From NCBI GenBank assembly GCA_023432025.1, contig JAEYVE010000008.1, positions 1-17,394 on the forward strand: a DNA stretch of 17,394 bases. The letters are read 5' to 3'. This stretch comes from Pseudomonadota bacterium (lineage in GTDB: Bacteria; Myxococcota_A; Polyangia; Polyangiales; Polyangiaceae). This document shows positions 1 to 10,532 of this stretch, piece after piece (position 1 is the stretch's first letter; every line of letters begins with the position of its first letter). The translations under genes and the position numbers were made by a program. A model generated the notes under the pieces. The model saw only the letters and a list, made by a program, of their open reading frames with translations. It was not told the DNA's origin and ran no database searches.

Positions 1-396
1 CTCGTCGCAATCCACACCCGCCGCCGCTGCCAAATCGCAGTTGTACGAGAGCACCACGCCGCTGTGCTCGAGCGAGTGCAGCAGAAAGCCCCGAGGCACC
101 GGGCGTTCGTAGATTTCGAAGGCAGCCCAAACGTCGTAGTGCGTGCCGGACGTCGGCGGATTGCTGCTGAAGGTGAGCGGCGTGCATGGCGGCTCGTGCA
201 GGCCCAGCTCGAGCGGAGGTGAGCACTCGACGAGCTCGCAGGCTGCTTGGTGCGTGCGACAGGTGCCCGTGCCCGAGGCGCCTGCGTGGCCGCCGCTCGG
301 CGCCCCAGCGTCCTTTTCGTTCTGTTCCTTCGAGCACGCGAAAGCGCCCAAGCCGAGCGAAGCCAGAACAACGGACCAGGCCAATCGACCGAACAT
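1..396 (-). CDS. DUF3105 domain lipoprotein (3' end outside window)
   Basis: The first 132 codons are present; the C-terminus runs off the left edge. The protein starts with a basic, hydrophobic signal segment (residues 1-20) ending in AFAC, so Cys21 is a probable lipidation site, although the lipobox is weak (Phe at -2). A short Gly/Ala/Ser-rich linker (about 29-45) and several cysteines follow. The DUF3105 core is recognised by SNPPTSGTHY (78-87), a short EIYERPVP segment (94-101) and HSLEHSGVVLSYNC (107-120), which match the family's 'NPPTSG.HY ... PVP ... lvHsLEHGgVv..Y.C' pattern. The function of DUF3105 is unknown; the conserved His and Cys residues suggest a metal or redox role, which is inference. 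The ATG at 396 was chosen because it opens directly on the signal peptide. No strong Shine-Dalgarno sequence is visible. The gene diverges from the VWA lipoprotein gene across about 156 bp. Confidence 0.8.
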   Translation of the reverse strand, partial: MFGRLAWSVVLASLGLGAFACSKEQNEKDAGAPSGGHAGASGTGTCRTHQAACELVECSPPLELGLHEPPCTPLTFSSNPPTSGTHYDVWAAFEIYERPVPRGFLLHSLEHSGVVLSYNCDLAAAAGVDCDE

Positions 397-552
397 GCGC
401 GGAGCTTGGCGGGCCCGGCGTTCTCGGTCGAGAGCGTGTGCAAAGAGTTTGGTCGTGCGGTCTTTTTTCCCTCTGCATGCACGAGGGGGGCGCCTCCTCG
501 ACCCCACGAATCCCGCACGCGCGCGTTTGCTTGGGTGCGCGGACGTCGTGTT

Positions 553-1557
553 ATGGTCCCGCCCGTGACACGTCTCCGTTCCTTCCTCACTTTCGGTGTT
601 TCGTCCTTCGTTCTCGCGGCTTTGGTCGGCTGCGATCGTCCGGGTGATCAACTCGTCGTCGTCGATCAGGGGCCGAGCGGCACCGGCGCGACGTCGACCG
701 GTAGCGCGTCTTCCGTGGGCGGCTCGGACGGCGTGGGAGGCAGCCTCGGTGGTCAGGGAGGCGAAGACTCGAGCGGCGGCACCGGCACCGGCGCAAGCAG
801 TGGATCGACCGGCGGCTCGGGCGGGTCATCGACGAGCGGCAAAGGTGGCACTTTGATTCTGCTCATCGAGCGCTCGAGCTCGATGGCGAGCGGCTGGGAG
901 CAAGGCAGCGATTCGACCTCGCGCTGGGACTTGGTGCGCGAGGCGCTCTTCGAAAGCGGCGGTCCGGTCGCGGAGAACGAAAGTAAGTTCTCGATCGGTC
1001 TCGTCGGCTTCACCGCGACGGACAACACGTGCCCGAGCCTCGACAACGTCGAGCTCGCCGCGGCCTCGAACAACGCCGAAGCGCTCGCGGCTGCTGCGGC
1101 GGCAGCCACGCCTCAAGAGGACCCCAAGGGCGAGTCGACCGTGGGAGAAGCCGTGGCGTACGCGCGGGGCTTGTTCTCCGGCGTCACGGGCAAAAAGGAC
1201 ATTTTGCTCGTCACCGACGGTGAGCCCGACACCTGCGCGAATCGCGATCCGCAGTGCGGTCACGACGTGGCCATCGAAGAGATTCAGGCCGCGGTGGACG
1301 CGGGCATCACGGTCACCGTGGTCGGCGTCGGGGACGAAAACCCCACCTGGTACCTGCAAGGCCTGGCGAACGCCGGAGCGGGACAGCCCGTCGCCGAGCT
1401 CGGCGACGAATGGAAGAGCAAGTGTGAGTACCAGGTACCGGAGCCGAAGGCGGACTACGCCGCGAGCGGGGGTACGGCGCGGTACTACCAACCGACGGAC
1501 CCGAGCGGCTTGCGCAGCGCGTTCGAAGAGGCGTTCGACGCGATCCTGGCGCGCTGA
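553..1557 (+). CDS. VWA-domain lipoprotein with Gly/Ser linker
   Basis: A protein of 334 residues from ATG 553; GTG 565 is an equally possible start four codons in, and neither has a clear ribosome binding site. A signal peptide (about 7-26) ends in the lipobox LVGC, so Cys27 is the lipidated residue. A low-complexity Gly/Ser/Thr linker (about 40-99) tethers the domain to the membrane. The von Willebrand factor A fold starts at TLILLIERSSSM (100-111). The MIDAS first motif, normally DxSxS, reads ERSSS, with Glu replacing Asp. The later ILLVTDGEPDTC segment supplies the conserved Asp of the third MIDAS element. The domain ends with the QPTDPSGLRSAFEEAF segment typical of secreted myxobacterial VWA proteins. 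Adhesion, protein scaffolding or metal-dependent binding at the cell surface is the likely class of function; the partner is unknown. Confidence 0.85.
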   Translation: MVPPVTRLRSFLTFGVSSFVLAALVGCDRPGDQLVVVDQGPSGTGATSTGSASSVGGSDGVGGSLGGQGGEDSSGGTGTGASSGSTGGSGGSSTSGKGGTLILLIERSSSMASGWEQGSDSTSRWDLVREALFESGGPVAENESKFSIGLVGFTATDNTCPSLDNVELAAASNNAEALAAAAAAATPQEDPKGESTVGEAVAYARGLFSGVTGKKDILLVTDGEPDTCANRDPQCGHDVAIEEIQAAVDAGITVTVVGVGDENPTWYLQGLANAGAGQPVAELGDEWKSKCEYQVPEPKADYAASGGTARYYQPTDPSGLRSAFEEAFDAILAR

Positions 1558-1760
1558 AAGCACTCACACCTCAAAACGAGCACCCCACCGCGGGCGTCGT
1601 CTTTTTCTGTGCCTTTTGGCGGGAACGCCGCCCTCGGGCGGCGGGTGCGATGCGCGGGGAGGTGCGAGGTGCTCCCACGTCTCGGAGGCTCAGCCGGGCG
1701 TCGCGCGGAGCGCTCGGGTACACTCTGCCCGGCGCGCCGCCGCGCGCAGGTAATCGAAGT

Positions 1761-2618
1761 ATGAGCCAAAGGGTATTCGTCGACCGCACCGGGCAGGAAA
1801 TCGGCGGTCGCTACCGCCTCGAGCGGGCCATCGACCGGGGCGGTCAAGGGGATGTCTACGCCGCGCTCGACCTGAAGGATGGAGATCGCGTGGCGATCAA
1901 AATTTTGAAGGACGAGTTCGCCGCGGACCCCGACTGGCGCGAGCGCATGTTCCGCGAGGCGCGCGCCATGACGTCTTTGTCCGGCACCGCGGCCGTGCGC
2001 GTTTACGACCAACGCTGGACGGACGAAGGTGGTCTCTGCCTCGTCATGGAGCTCTTGGACGGGCTGGATTTCGAGCGTTACTTGCACGAGCTGGCCGAGC
2101 GCGGCGTCGTGGTGACGCCAGACATGCTGAGCGAGCTCCTCGAGCCCATCGTGTTCACGCTGCAAGCCGCGCACGACATGGGCATCGTGCATCGCGACTT
2201 GAAGCCGGCGAACGTCTTCGTGACCAAAAACGACGGCGTGCGTCTCTTGGACTTCGGCTTTGCCAAGTTCACGCGCCTGCGCGGCTTCACGGCAACGGGT
2301 ATCATTCCCGGCTCGCCGAGCTACGTCGCGCCCGAAACGTGGCGTGGGGAGAGCGTGGACGCGCGCGCCGACGTGTACGCGCTCGGCGTCCTCATTTTTC
2401 GGGCGTTGTCCGGGAGAACACCGTTCGACTCCGGCAACCTGCCGAACCTGTTGCGTGCGGTGACCACGGGGCCGCGCCCCAGCCTGCACCAGCTGCGGCC
2501 TGACTTGCCTCGCGAGGTGGACGCGTGGGTCCAGCAAGCGCTGGCTATCGAAACGGAGCAGCGCTTCTCCACCGTGCGCGCTTTGTGGACGGCGTTCGAG
2601 AACGCGCTCGGTCGCTGA
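1761..2618 (+). CDS. Serine/threonine protein kinase, Hanks type, catalytic domain only
   Basis: A protein of 285 residues that is almost entirely kinase domain, with no membrane segment or sensor extension. Visible motifs are the glycine loop IDRGGQGDVY (24-33), in which the first glycine of GxGxxG is Asp; the ATP lysine in VAIK (Lys47); the alpha-C Glu in REAR (about 65-68); catalytic HRDLKPAN (144-151); DFG (164-166); and APE (190-192). The HRD arginine marks an RD kinase controlled by activation-loop phosphorylation, and Thr/Ser candidates lie in the loop at about 171-187. The open frame extends upstream, but ATG 1761 is chosen because the kinase fold begins 15 residues later and the upstream codons lack the local third-position GC bias. 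It probably acts in the cytoplasm through partner proteins. Substrate unknown. It is separated from the VWA gene by 203 bp. Confidence 0.9.
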   Translation: MSQRVFVDRTGQEIGGRYRLERAIDRGGQGDVYAALDLKDGDRVAIKILKDEFAADPDWRERMFREARAMTSLSGTAAVRVYDQRWTDEGGLCLVMELLDGLDFERYLHELAERGVVVTPDMLSELLEPIVFTLQAAHDMGIVHRDLKPANVFVTKNDGVRLLDFGFAKFTRLRGFTATGIIPGSPSYVAPETWRGESVDARADVYALGVLIFRALSGRTPFDSGNLPNLLRAVTTGPRPSLHQLRPDLPREVDAWVQQALAIETEQRFSTVRALWTAFENALGR

Positions 2619-2619
2619 T

Positions 2620-2669
2620 GGGGCGCTGACGAAGGCAATGCTCGCGGGGCGCTGACGAAGGCAACGCTC
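2620..2669. repeat. 24-bp tandem duplication between convergent genes
   Basis: Two copies of a 24-base unit (GGGGCGCTGACGAAGGCA followed by A[T/C]GCTC) occupy 2620-2643 and 2646-2669, with period 26 and one mismatch. They begin two bases after the kinase stop codon. The second copy overlaps the stop codon of the opposing membrane-protein gene by two bases. No stem with a T-tract is formed, so this is not an obvious terminator. A recent slippage duplication is the simplest reading. Confidence 0.85.
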
Positions 2670-3816
2670 ACAAGAACGAGAAGAGCTCCTTCAAGACCTC
2701 GGCCGTAGGCATGAGGAGCAAGAGCACGGGGAGCATGGGCAAGGCCGCGCCCAAGAGCAGGGCGACGAGCGCCGGACGCTGCAGCGGAAACGGCAGCATG
2801 GTGAGCGCGACTTGGTAGTTGGTGCCGAGGTCGGCCGCCGCCGAAAAGTCCTCGCTCTTCAAGAGCTCGTGCGGGGTCTTGGTTCGCGGCGAAAACCAGT
2901 AGTCGGCGAAAGCGCGTTCCTGCTCCGCGGCGACGCGCCCGTAGCGGGTGAGCAAGTCGTGACGCGCGCGTCGAAGCGGAAGGACCAAGGGCAGCAGCGC
3001 GACGAGCACCGGCAGCGGCAACAAGACGACGGTGGCCACCATGAGCGGCCGGAGGGAGGCGAAAGTGGCTCCTCGATAGAGCACTTGGTTGATGAAGGCG
3101 CCCGCGATCGCGCTCGAGGCGCCGAACAGAACGAGGCAGAACGAGGCGTGCGAGGTGGTGAGGCGCTCGAGGCCACCCTGTCGGTCCGGATGCAGCGGAT
3201 CCGGACGAAGGCCGCGCGCCAACGTACACATGGACGCAAACCAGGAGCCGAAGCCCCAGACCCAGCGGAGCACGATCAGGCGGTAGAACGTGTTCGTGAA
3301 GAAAAAGTACCAGAGGCCGGCCGGGGAGAGGCCGTGTCCGTCGGTGCGCCAAGTCAGCTCGCCGCGCGTGCTGCCTACACGGAAGTCCACGAACGACAGG
3401 GCGCCCGCGAGCACCACGAGGAGCAGGAGCCCGAACGGACTTGCCATTCGTCTGGCGCGGCGTCGCAACGTTTCGGCGATGTGCGTTTGAGCCTCGGCGT
3501 GCACCAGGCCGGCTTGGAATACGCCGCGGACCGCTTGAGCGAGGAGCGTCTCGACCAAGGGGCGCGCAAGCAGAAAGAGCGGCAGGGCAACCAGGAGACG
3601 CGCGTGCGCAGCCGCGTCGCGGAAGAAAGACTCCGGCCGAAGCCCATTTTTGCTCAAGAGGTCCAGCACGGCGACCGGCAGCCACGTCGTCGCCCACAAG
3701 ACGACGAGCAGACGGCGTGGCCCCCAGGCGCGTGACTCCGGTCCAGCGAAGAGTTGCACTGTGCACTCGCCGGGCCGTTCTTCGTCCGAACCTGAAGGAC
3801 CTGGGCTGCTCGTCAT
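2668..3816 (-). CDS. Polytopic membrane protein of unknown function (HPDRQGGL family)
   Basis: From ATG 3816 the protein has 382 residues; an in-frame GTG at 3834 would add six. Neither start has a clear ribosome binding site. Seven hydrophobic segments are visible at about 36-54, 73-92, 127-145, 168-187, 222-246, 258-280 and 350-370, with an acidic soluble N-terminus. HPDRQGGLERL (209-219) lies in a loop, and a late EDFSAAADLGTNYQVALTM segment (322-340) precedes the last helix. I associate this combination with a widespread family of uncharacterised proteobacterial inner-membrane proteins carrying a HPDxxGGL signature, but I know of no assigned function. The gene converges on the kinase gene and lies 114 bp downstream of the symporter gene in the same direction. 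A shared transcript is possible but not shown. Confidence 0.75.
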   Translation of the reverse strand: MTSSPGPSGSDEERPGECTVQLFAGPESRAWGPRRLLVVLWATTWLPVAVLDLLSKNGLRPESFFRDAAAHARLLVALPLFLLARPLVETLLAQAVRGVFQAGLVHAEAQTHIAETLRRRARRMASPFGLLLLVVLAGALSFVDFRVGSTRGELTWRTDGHGLSPAGLWYFFFTNTFYRLIVLRWVWGFGSWFASMCTLARGLRPDPLHPDRQGGLERLTTSHASFCLVLFGASSAIAGAFINQVLYRGATFASLRPLMVATVVLLPLPVLVALLPLVLPLRRARHDLLTRYGRVAAEQERAFADYWFSPRTKTPHELLKSEDFSAAADLGTNYQVALTMLPFPLQRPALVALLLGAALPMLPVLLLLMPTAEVLKELFSFL

Positions 3817-3930
3817 CGTGGCTGGCGGCACCACACGCGAAGGCGCGCGGCGGAGTCTTCCGCGTGGAATACGACCGCGTGAAGCCGGGCCTTCAGCCGT
3901 GAAGCAGAGAGAGAACCCTGGCGCGCTCGG

Positions 3931-5160
3931 TTAGTCGCCGTGTGCCACGCAGGCGGCGATCACCAGATCTCCCACCACGTTGAGCGTGGTGCGGCACATG
4001 TCCAAAAGGCGATCCACGCCGAAGATCAAAGCGAGTCCCTCCGGCGGTACGTTCAACATTCCCAGAATCATCGCGATGACCGGCAGGGAGGCCCCCGGGA
4101 TGCCCGCGGTGCCGATACCGCCCAGGATGCAAATGACCATCACCACCGCCTGCTGGGCCAGCGTGAGGTCGACGTCGAACAACTGGGCGATGAAGAGCAC
4201 GGTGATGCCCTCGAACAGCGCCGTACCGTTCTGATTCATCGAGGCGCCGGCCGTGAGCACGAAGCGGGCCACCGGGCGAGGCAGCCGAAGCTCCTTGTCC
4301 GCGGCCTCGAGGGACACGGGCAAGGTGGCGCTCGAAGACGCGGTGGCGAAGGCCGTTTCTATCGGCAGACGTACCGCACGAAAAAACTCGAGCGGGCTGC
4401 GGCGCGCTACCACGACGAGGAGGAGCGGGTAGGTGACGCACAGGTGAATGACGATGGCCCCCACCACGACCGCCACGTAAACGGCAATGCTGGCCAGAAC
4501 GTCGAAGCCCACGGTGGCGAAGGTCACGAACAAGAGCGCGCCGACGCCCACCGGCGCCAGGCGCAGCACGGCTTCGAGCAGGTACATGCTCACGTCGAAG
4601 AGCCCCTGCACGACCTCGCCCAGACGCTTTGCCCCCGTTGTTTTCACTTGGCTGAGCGCGACGCCGAACAAGAGGGAGAACACGATGAGACCCAGCATGT
4701 CGCCGCTGGCCGCGGCCTTGACTGGGTTGTCGGGAACCATGGTGACCAAGAGCGACGCCCCGGATACCTCGGGCACCTCGATGGCGGGGCGGGAGGCCGC
4801 CAAGCGGGTCGCGAGCTCCCGCAGGTCCGCTTGACCCCTGCCAGGCCCGACGACGTTCACGAGAAAGAGGCCCAGCACCACGGCGGTCCCCGAGGCGACC
4901 ACCGTGAGCGCGAGCGTGCGCAGGCCGATCTTTCCCAGGCTCTTCAGGTCGAGCTCTGCCACGCCCACCACCAGCGCCGCGAACACGACCGGCACGGCCA
5001 GCATGAACAAGAGACGCAGGAAGATTTGGCCGACCGGCACTGCGAGCGAGTCGACGACGACTCCGAGAGCCTCGTGCGGCAGCGCGTAGCGCGCGGTGAG
5101 GCCCAAGAGCGAGCCGATGCCGATCCCGAGAAATACCCAACGCTGACCCGGTCCGCTCAC
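3931..5160 (-). CDS. Dicarboxylate/amino acid:cation symporter (DAACS, SLC1-like)
   Basis: Inner-membrane secondary transporter of the GltP/DctA/GltPh family, importing acidic amino acids or C4-dicarboxylates with Na+ or H+. From GTG 5160 it has 409 residues, close to GltPh. This start has AGGGA seven bases upstream; the 59 extra in-frame codons back to ATG 5337 are poor in GC at third positions and look non-coding. Landmarks: hairpin-1 serines TASSSATLP (273-281), TM7 motif NQNGT (309-313), hairpin-2 GTAGIPG (350-356) and the TM8 motif DRLLDMCRTTLNVVGD (383-398). Arg390 corresponds to GltPh Arg397, which favours a side-chain carboxylate substrate, and Asp387, Asn394 and Asp398 match Asp394, Asn401 and Asp405. 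The oddity is Asn311 in place of the conserved Asp of NMDGT. It diverges from ppsA, suggesting carbon supply linked to gluconeogenesis (inference). Confidence 0.93.
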   Translation of the reverse strand: MSGPGQRWVFLGIGIGSLLGLTARYALPHEALGVVVDSLAVPVGQIFLRLLFMLAVPVVFAALVVGVAELDLKSLGKIGLRTLALTVVASGTAVVLGLFLVNVVGPGRGQADLRELATRLAASRPAIEVPEVSGASLLVTMVPDNPVKAAASGDMLGLIVFSLLFGVALSQVKTTGAKRLGEVVQGLFDVSMYLLEAVLRLAPVGVGALLFVTFATVGFDVLASIAVYVAVVVGAIVIHLCVTYPLLLVVVARRSPLEFFRAVRLPIETAFATASSSATLPVSLEAADKELRLPRPVARFVLTAGASMNQNGTALFEGITVLFIAQLFDVDLTLAQQAVVMVICILGGIGTAGIPGASLPVIAMILGMLNVPPEGLALIFGVDRLLDMCRTTLNVVGDLVIAACVAHGD

Positions 5161-5382
5161 GCTCCCGTCCCTGGTGGTGCGAAGCGACCCATCGCTTCGA
5201 CGTCGAAAGGCTACACGCACTGAGCGCGCCGCGGGAACGGCGGCGGCGTCGTTTGCGCTCGAAACGAGACTTCGAGAGCCCGGCATGAGGCAAATGAGAC
5301 GCTCTCCCGAGCGCTCGATCACTTGGATTGGCCTCACTTCGTGGGTTCACCCGCTCGGCGCGGCGCTTGCAGCGGAAGGCGC

Positions 5383-7785
5383 ATGGTCAGAGACCTCGTC
5401 CTTTGGTTTCGTGACATCACTCTGAACGACGTTGCCTGGGTGGGCGGGAAGAACGCGTCGCTCGGCGAGCTTCACCGACACCTCAGCGAGGCGGGGGTCC
5501 CCGTTCCGTCGGGGTTCGCCGTGACCACCGAGGCGTTTCGCCTCCACATCGAGGGAGCCCGTCTGGGCGACGAGGTCTTCCGCTCGTTGGAAGGCCTGGC
5601 GCCTGGCGACGTCTCGGAGCTCGCGCGCGTGGCGGGGGCGGCGCGCGAGCTCGTGACGCGCGCTCCTTTGCCGGCGCAGGTGGAGGACGCCGTGCGACGC
5701 GCTTACGACGAGCTGTCGCGTCAGCTGGAGCGCGCCGACGTCGACGTCGCGGTGCGCTCCAGCGCCACGGCGGAAGACCTTCCGGGCGCCTCGTTCGCCG
5801 GACAGCAGGAGTCGTTCCTCAACGTGCGTGGCATCGACGCCGTCCTCACGCGCATTCGACAATGCATGGCGTCGCTGTTTACGGATCGCGCGGTTTCGTA
5901 CCGGCGTGAGCGTGGCTTCGACCATCGCGCCGTGGCCCTATCCGTCGGTGTGCAGCAGATGGTCAGGAGCGATCTGGCGTGTGCGGGCGTCGTTTTTACG
6001 CTCGACACCGAGTCCGGGTTCCGCGACGTGACGCTGGTGACGGGGGCCTGGGGCCTCGGGGAGTCGCTCGTGCAAGGGCGGGTGACGCCCGACGAGTTCC
6101 TGGTGCACAAACCGACCTTGGAGCAGGGCTTTCGCCCGCTCCTTCGCCGCACCTTGGGGGACAAGCGCCTTCGCACCGTCTACGCCCCGGAAGGCGTCGT
6201 GGAAGAGCCGGTGCCGGAGCCCGAACGTCGCCGCTTCGTGCTCCAGGACGACGAGGTGCTCACTTTGGCGCGCCTCGCGGGTCGCATCGAGGCGCACTAC
6301 TCCGAGCGAGCGGGACGCCCCTGTCCGATGGACATCGAGTGGGCCAAAGACGGCCAGACCGGGCAGCTGTTCATCGTTCAGGCGCGGCCCGAGACGGTCC
6401 ACTCGCTCAAGCAAGAGCGCTTCGAGCAGTACACGCTCGAGGAGTCGGGCAAGGCGCGCGTGCAAGGCGTCAGCGTGGGTGAACGCATCGGCGCGGGACC
6501 GGCGCGTGTCGTGAAGTCACCCTCGGAGCTCGCCGAGTTTCGTGACGGAGAGGTGCTGGTGGCGGCCATGACCGATCCCGACTGGGAGCCCGTGATGGCC
6601 CGAGCCCGCGCGATCGTCACCGATCAAGGAGGGCGTACGTGTCACGCCGCCATCGTCTCGCGTGAGCTCGGGGTCCCCTGCATCGTCGGAACCCGCACGG
6701 CGACGACCGAGCTCGCGACGGGCGAAGACGTTACGGTGTGCTGCGCGGACGGCGAGCTGGGGACGGTATACGAGGGCATCCTCGCCTTTCGAAAGGAGGT
6801 CATCGATCCGGCGCTCCTGCCGCGCCCGCGCGTACCGGTGATGCTGAACGTGGGCAGCCCCGAGATGGCCTTTCGTGCAGGTCAGCTGCCGAGCGCAGGC
6901 GTGGGGCTGGCGCGGATGGAGTTCATCATTTCGTCGTGGATCGGGGTGCACCCCATGGCGCTTCTCCACCCCGAGCGCGTGAAGAGTGATTCGTCGCGCC
7001 ACGAGGTGCTGAGTCGTGCGGCGGGCTTCGAGCCGCCGTCGGACTACTTCGTGGAGCGCCTGGCGAGCGGCGTGGCGCAGATCGCCGCAGCCTTCTTTCC
7101 TCGCCCCGTCATCCTGCGCTTCAGCGACTTCAAGACGAACGAGTACGCGGGTCTCGTGGGCGGAGCCGACTTCGAGCTCGCCGAGGAGAACCCCATGATC
7201 GGCTTTCGGGGCGCCTCACGCTACTACGACGCGCGCTACCGCGAGGCGTTCGCGCTCGAGTGCGCGGCCGTGCGTCGCGTCCGCGAGCGCATGGGCCTCA
7301 GCAACTTGTCGGTGATGATCCCCTTCTGCCGCACCCTCGACGAGGGGCGCCGTGTTCTGCGTGAGATGGCGCAAAACGGCCTCGTGCGAGGCGAGCAGGG
7401 GCTCCTCGTCTACGTCATGTGCGAGATCCCGAGCAACGTCATTTTGGCCGATGAGTTCTCCGAAATTTTCGACGGGTTTTCGATCGGCTCGAACGACCTC
7501 ACCCAGCTCACGCTCGGTGTGGACCGAGACTCGGAGTCTTTGGCGCACGTGTTCGACGAGCGCGATCCGAGCGTGCGCCGCATGATCGAGATGGTCGTGA
7601 CGAAAGCCCAAAAGCGCGGACGCAAGGTGGGCTTCTGCGGCCAGGCGCCGAGCGACCACGCGGAGTTCGCGACCTTCCTCGCCGACCTCGGCATCGACTC
7701 CATTTCGGTCACGCCCGACGCGCTGCCCGCCGTTCTCGAGCGGCTGGACCGGGCAAAGACGGGCGCGGGGAGCGCCGGCAAGTGA
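5383..7785 (+). CDS. ppsA: Phosphoenolpyruvate synthase (pyruvate, water dikinase)
   Basis: Cytoplasmic enzyme converting pyruvate, ATP and water to phosphoenolpyruvate, AMP and phosphate (EC 2.7.9.2), the entry step of gluconeogenesis from pyruvate. It has 800 residues, against about 792 in E. coli. The N-terminal ATP-grasp domain shows VGGKNASLGEL (20-30), AVRSSATAEDLPGASFAGQ (123-141) and PMDIEW (315-320). The swivelling phosphohistidine domain has GGRTCHAAIVSRELGVP (416-432) with His421. Thr419, two residues before it, is the residue equivalent to the E. coli site used by the PpsR regulatory kinase. The TIM-barrel pyruvate/PEP domain shows DFKTNEYAGLVGG, SIGSNDLTQLTLGVDRDS and FCGQAPSD with the catalytic Cys at about 752. 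The DFKTNEY segment and length favour PEP synthase over pyruvate phosphate dikinase. ATG 5383 follows GGAAGG closely and matches the family N-terminus. Confidence 0.95.
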   Translation: MVRDLVLWFRDITLNDVAWVGGKNASLGELHRHLSEAGVPVPSGFAVTTEAFRLHIEGARLGDEVFRSLEGLAPGDVSELARVAGAARELVTRAPLPAQVEDAVRRAYDELSRQLERADVDVAVRSSATAEDLPGASFAGQQESFLNVRGIDAVLTRIRQCMASLFTDRAVSYRRERGFDHRAVALSVGVQQMVRSDLACAGVVFTLDTESGFRDVTLVTGAWGLGESLVQGRVTPDEFLVHKPTLEQGFRPLLRRTLGDKRLRTVYAPEGVVEEPVPEPERRRFVLQDDEVLTLARLAGRIEAHYSERAGRPCPMDIEWAKDGQTGQLFIVQARPETVHSLKQERFEQYTLEESGKARVQGVSVGERIGAGPARVVKSPSELAEFRDGEVLVAAMTDPDWEPVMARARAIVTDQGGRTCHAAIVSRELGVPCIVGTRTATTELATGEDVTVCCADGELGTVYEGILAFRKEVIDPALLPRPRVPVMLNVGSPEMAFRAGQLPSAGVGLARMEFIISSWIGVHPMALLHPERVKSDSSRHEVLSRAAGFEPPSDYFVERLASGVAQIAAAFFPRPVILRFSDFKTNEYAGLVGGADFELAEENPMIGFRGASRYYDARYREAFALECAAVRRVRERMGLSNLSVMIPFCRTLDEGRRVLREMAQNGLVRGEQGLLVYVMCEIPSNVILADEFSEIFDGFSIGSNDLTQLTLGVDRDSESLAHVFDERDPSVRRMIEMVVTKAQKRGRKVGFCGQAPSDHAEFATFLADLGIDSISVTPDALPAVLERLDRAKTGAGSAGK

Positions 7786-8012
7786 CGAGCTCGGACACCC
7801 GCGATGGTGAGGAGAAGGACCTTCACCTTCGGGGGTTCAACGAGCCTCCTCGGGCGCCGTAAGTCCGCAACTTGGCTTTTTCGGAGAGGGCCTAGTAGCT
7901 GCTCCGCGCTGGTTCGGACGCATTGCTTGCATCCTGAGTGAGCCGCCCTGACAAACGCGAAACGACGAAGTGTGCGCTTTTTGCGGGACAAGAAACGGAA
8001 AGTACACCTGAA

Positions 8013-10442
<2,430 letters not shown>

Positions 10443-10468
10443 CGAAGCGGGCCACGCCCCAGGGAAAG

Positions 10469-10512
10469 AGCGAAGCGGGAGAGCCCAAGCGGCCTCCCGC
10501 TCTCGCTTTTTT
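10469..10512 (+). terminator. Intrinsic terminator of hppA
   Basis: It lies 26 bases after the hppA stop. AGCGGGAG (10474-10481) pairs perfectly with CTCCCGCT (10494-10501) across a 12-base loop. The stem is extended by AGCG (10469-10472) with CGCT (10504-10507) beyond a small internal bulge, and six T residues follow (10507-10512). This is a textbook Rho-independent terminator for plus-strand transcription. In the opposite direction it lacks a convincing T-tract. Confidence 0.88.
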
Positions 10513-10532
10513 CTCCTCACGAGGCCTTTCCC

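Noticed and set aside
469..487. CCCTC/GAGGG stem around TGCATGCA in the divergent lipoprotein intergenic region.
   Set aside because: It is only five pairs with a nine-base loop, and the adjacent T-run lies upstream for plus-strand transcription, so it is neither a terminator nor a recognisable operator.
1627..1642. Perfect stem GCCGCC-CTCG-GGCGGC between the VWA and kinase genes.
   Set aside because: No T-tract follows in either direction, and short GC palindromes are common at this base composition, so it was not called a terminator.
3940..5223. Long plus-strand open frame opposite the symporter gene.
   Set aside because: It is antisense to a clear transporter and its product is His/Gln/Glu-rich without family features.
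5161..5337. 59-codon N-terminal extension of the symporter to ATG 5337.
   Set aside because: Third positions lose their GC bias here, the segment is absent from family members, and GTG 5160 has AGGGA at good spacing.
5383..7785. Pyruvate phosphate dikinase as an alternative call for ppsA.
   Set aside because: The length of 800 residues, DFKTNEYAGLVGG and the spacing around His421 fit PEP synthase; dikinases are about 880-900 residues with a different N-terminal layout.
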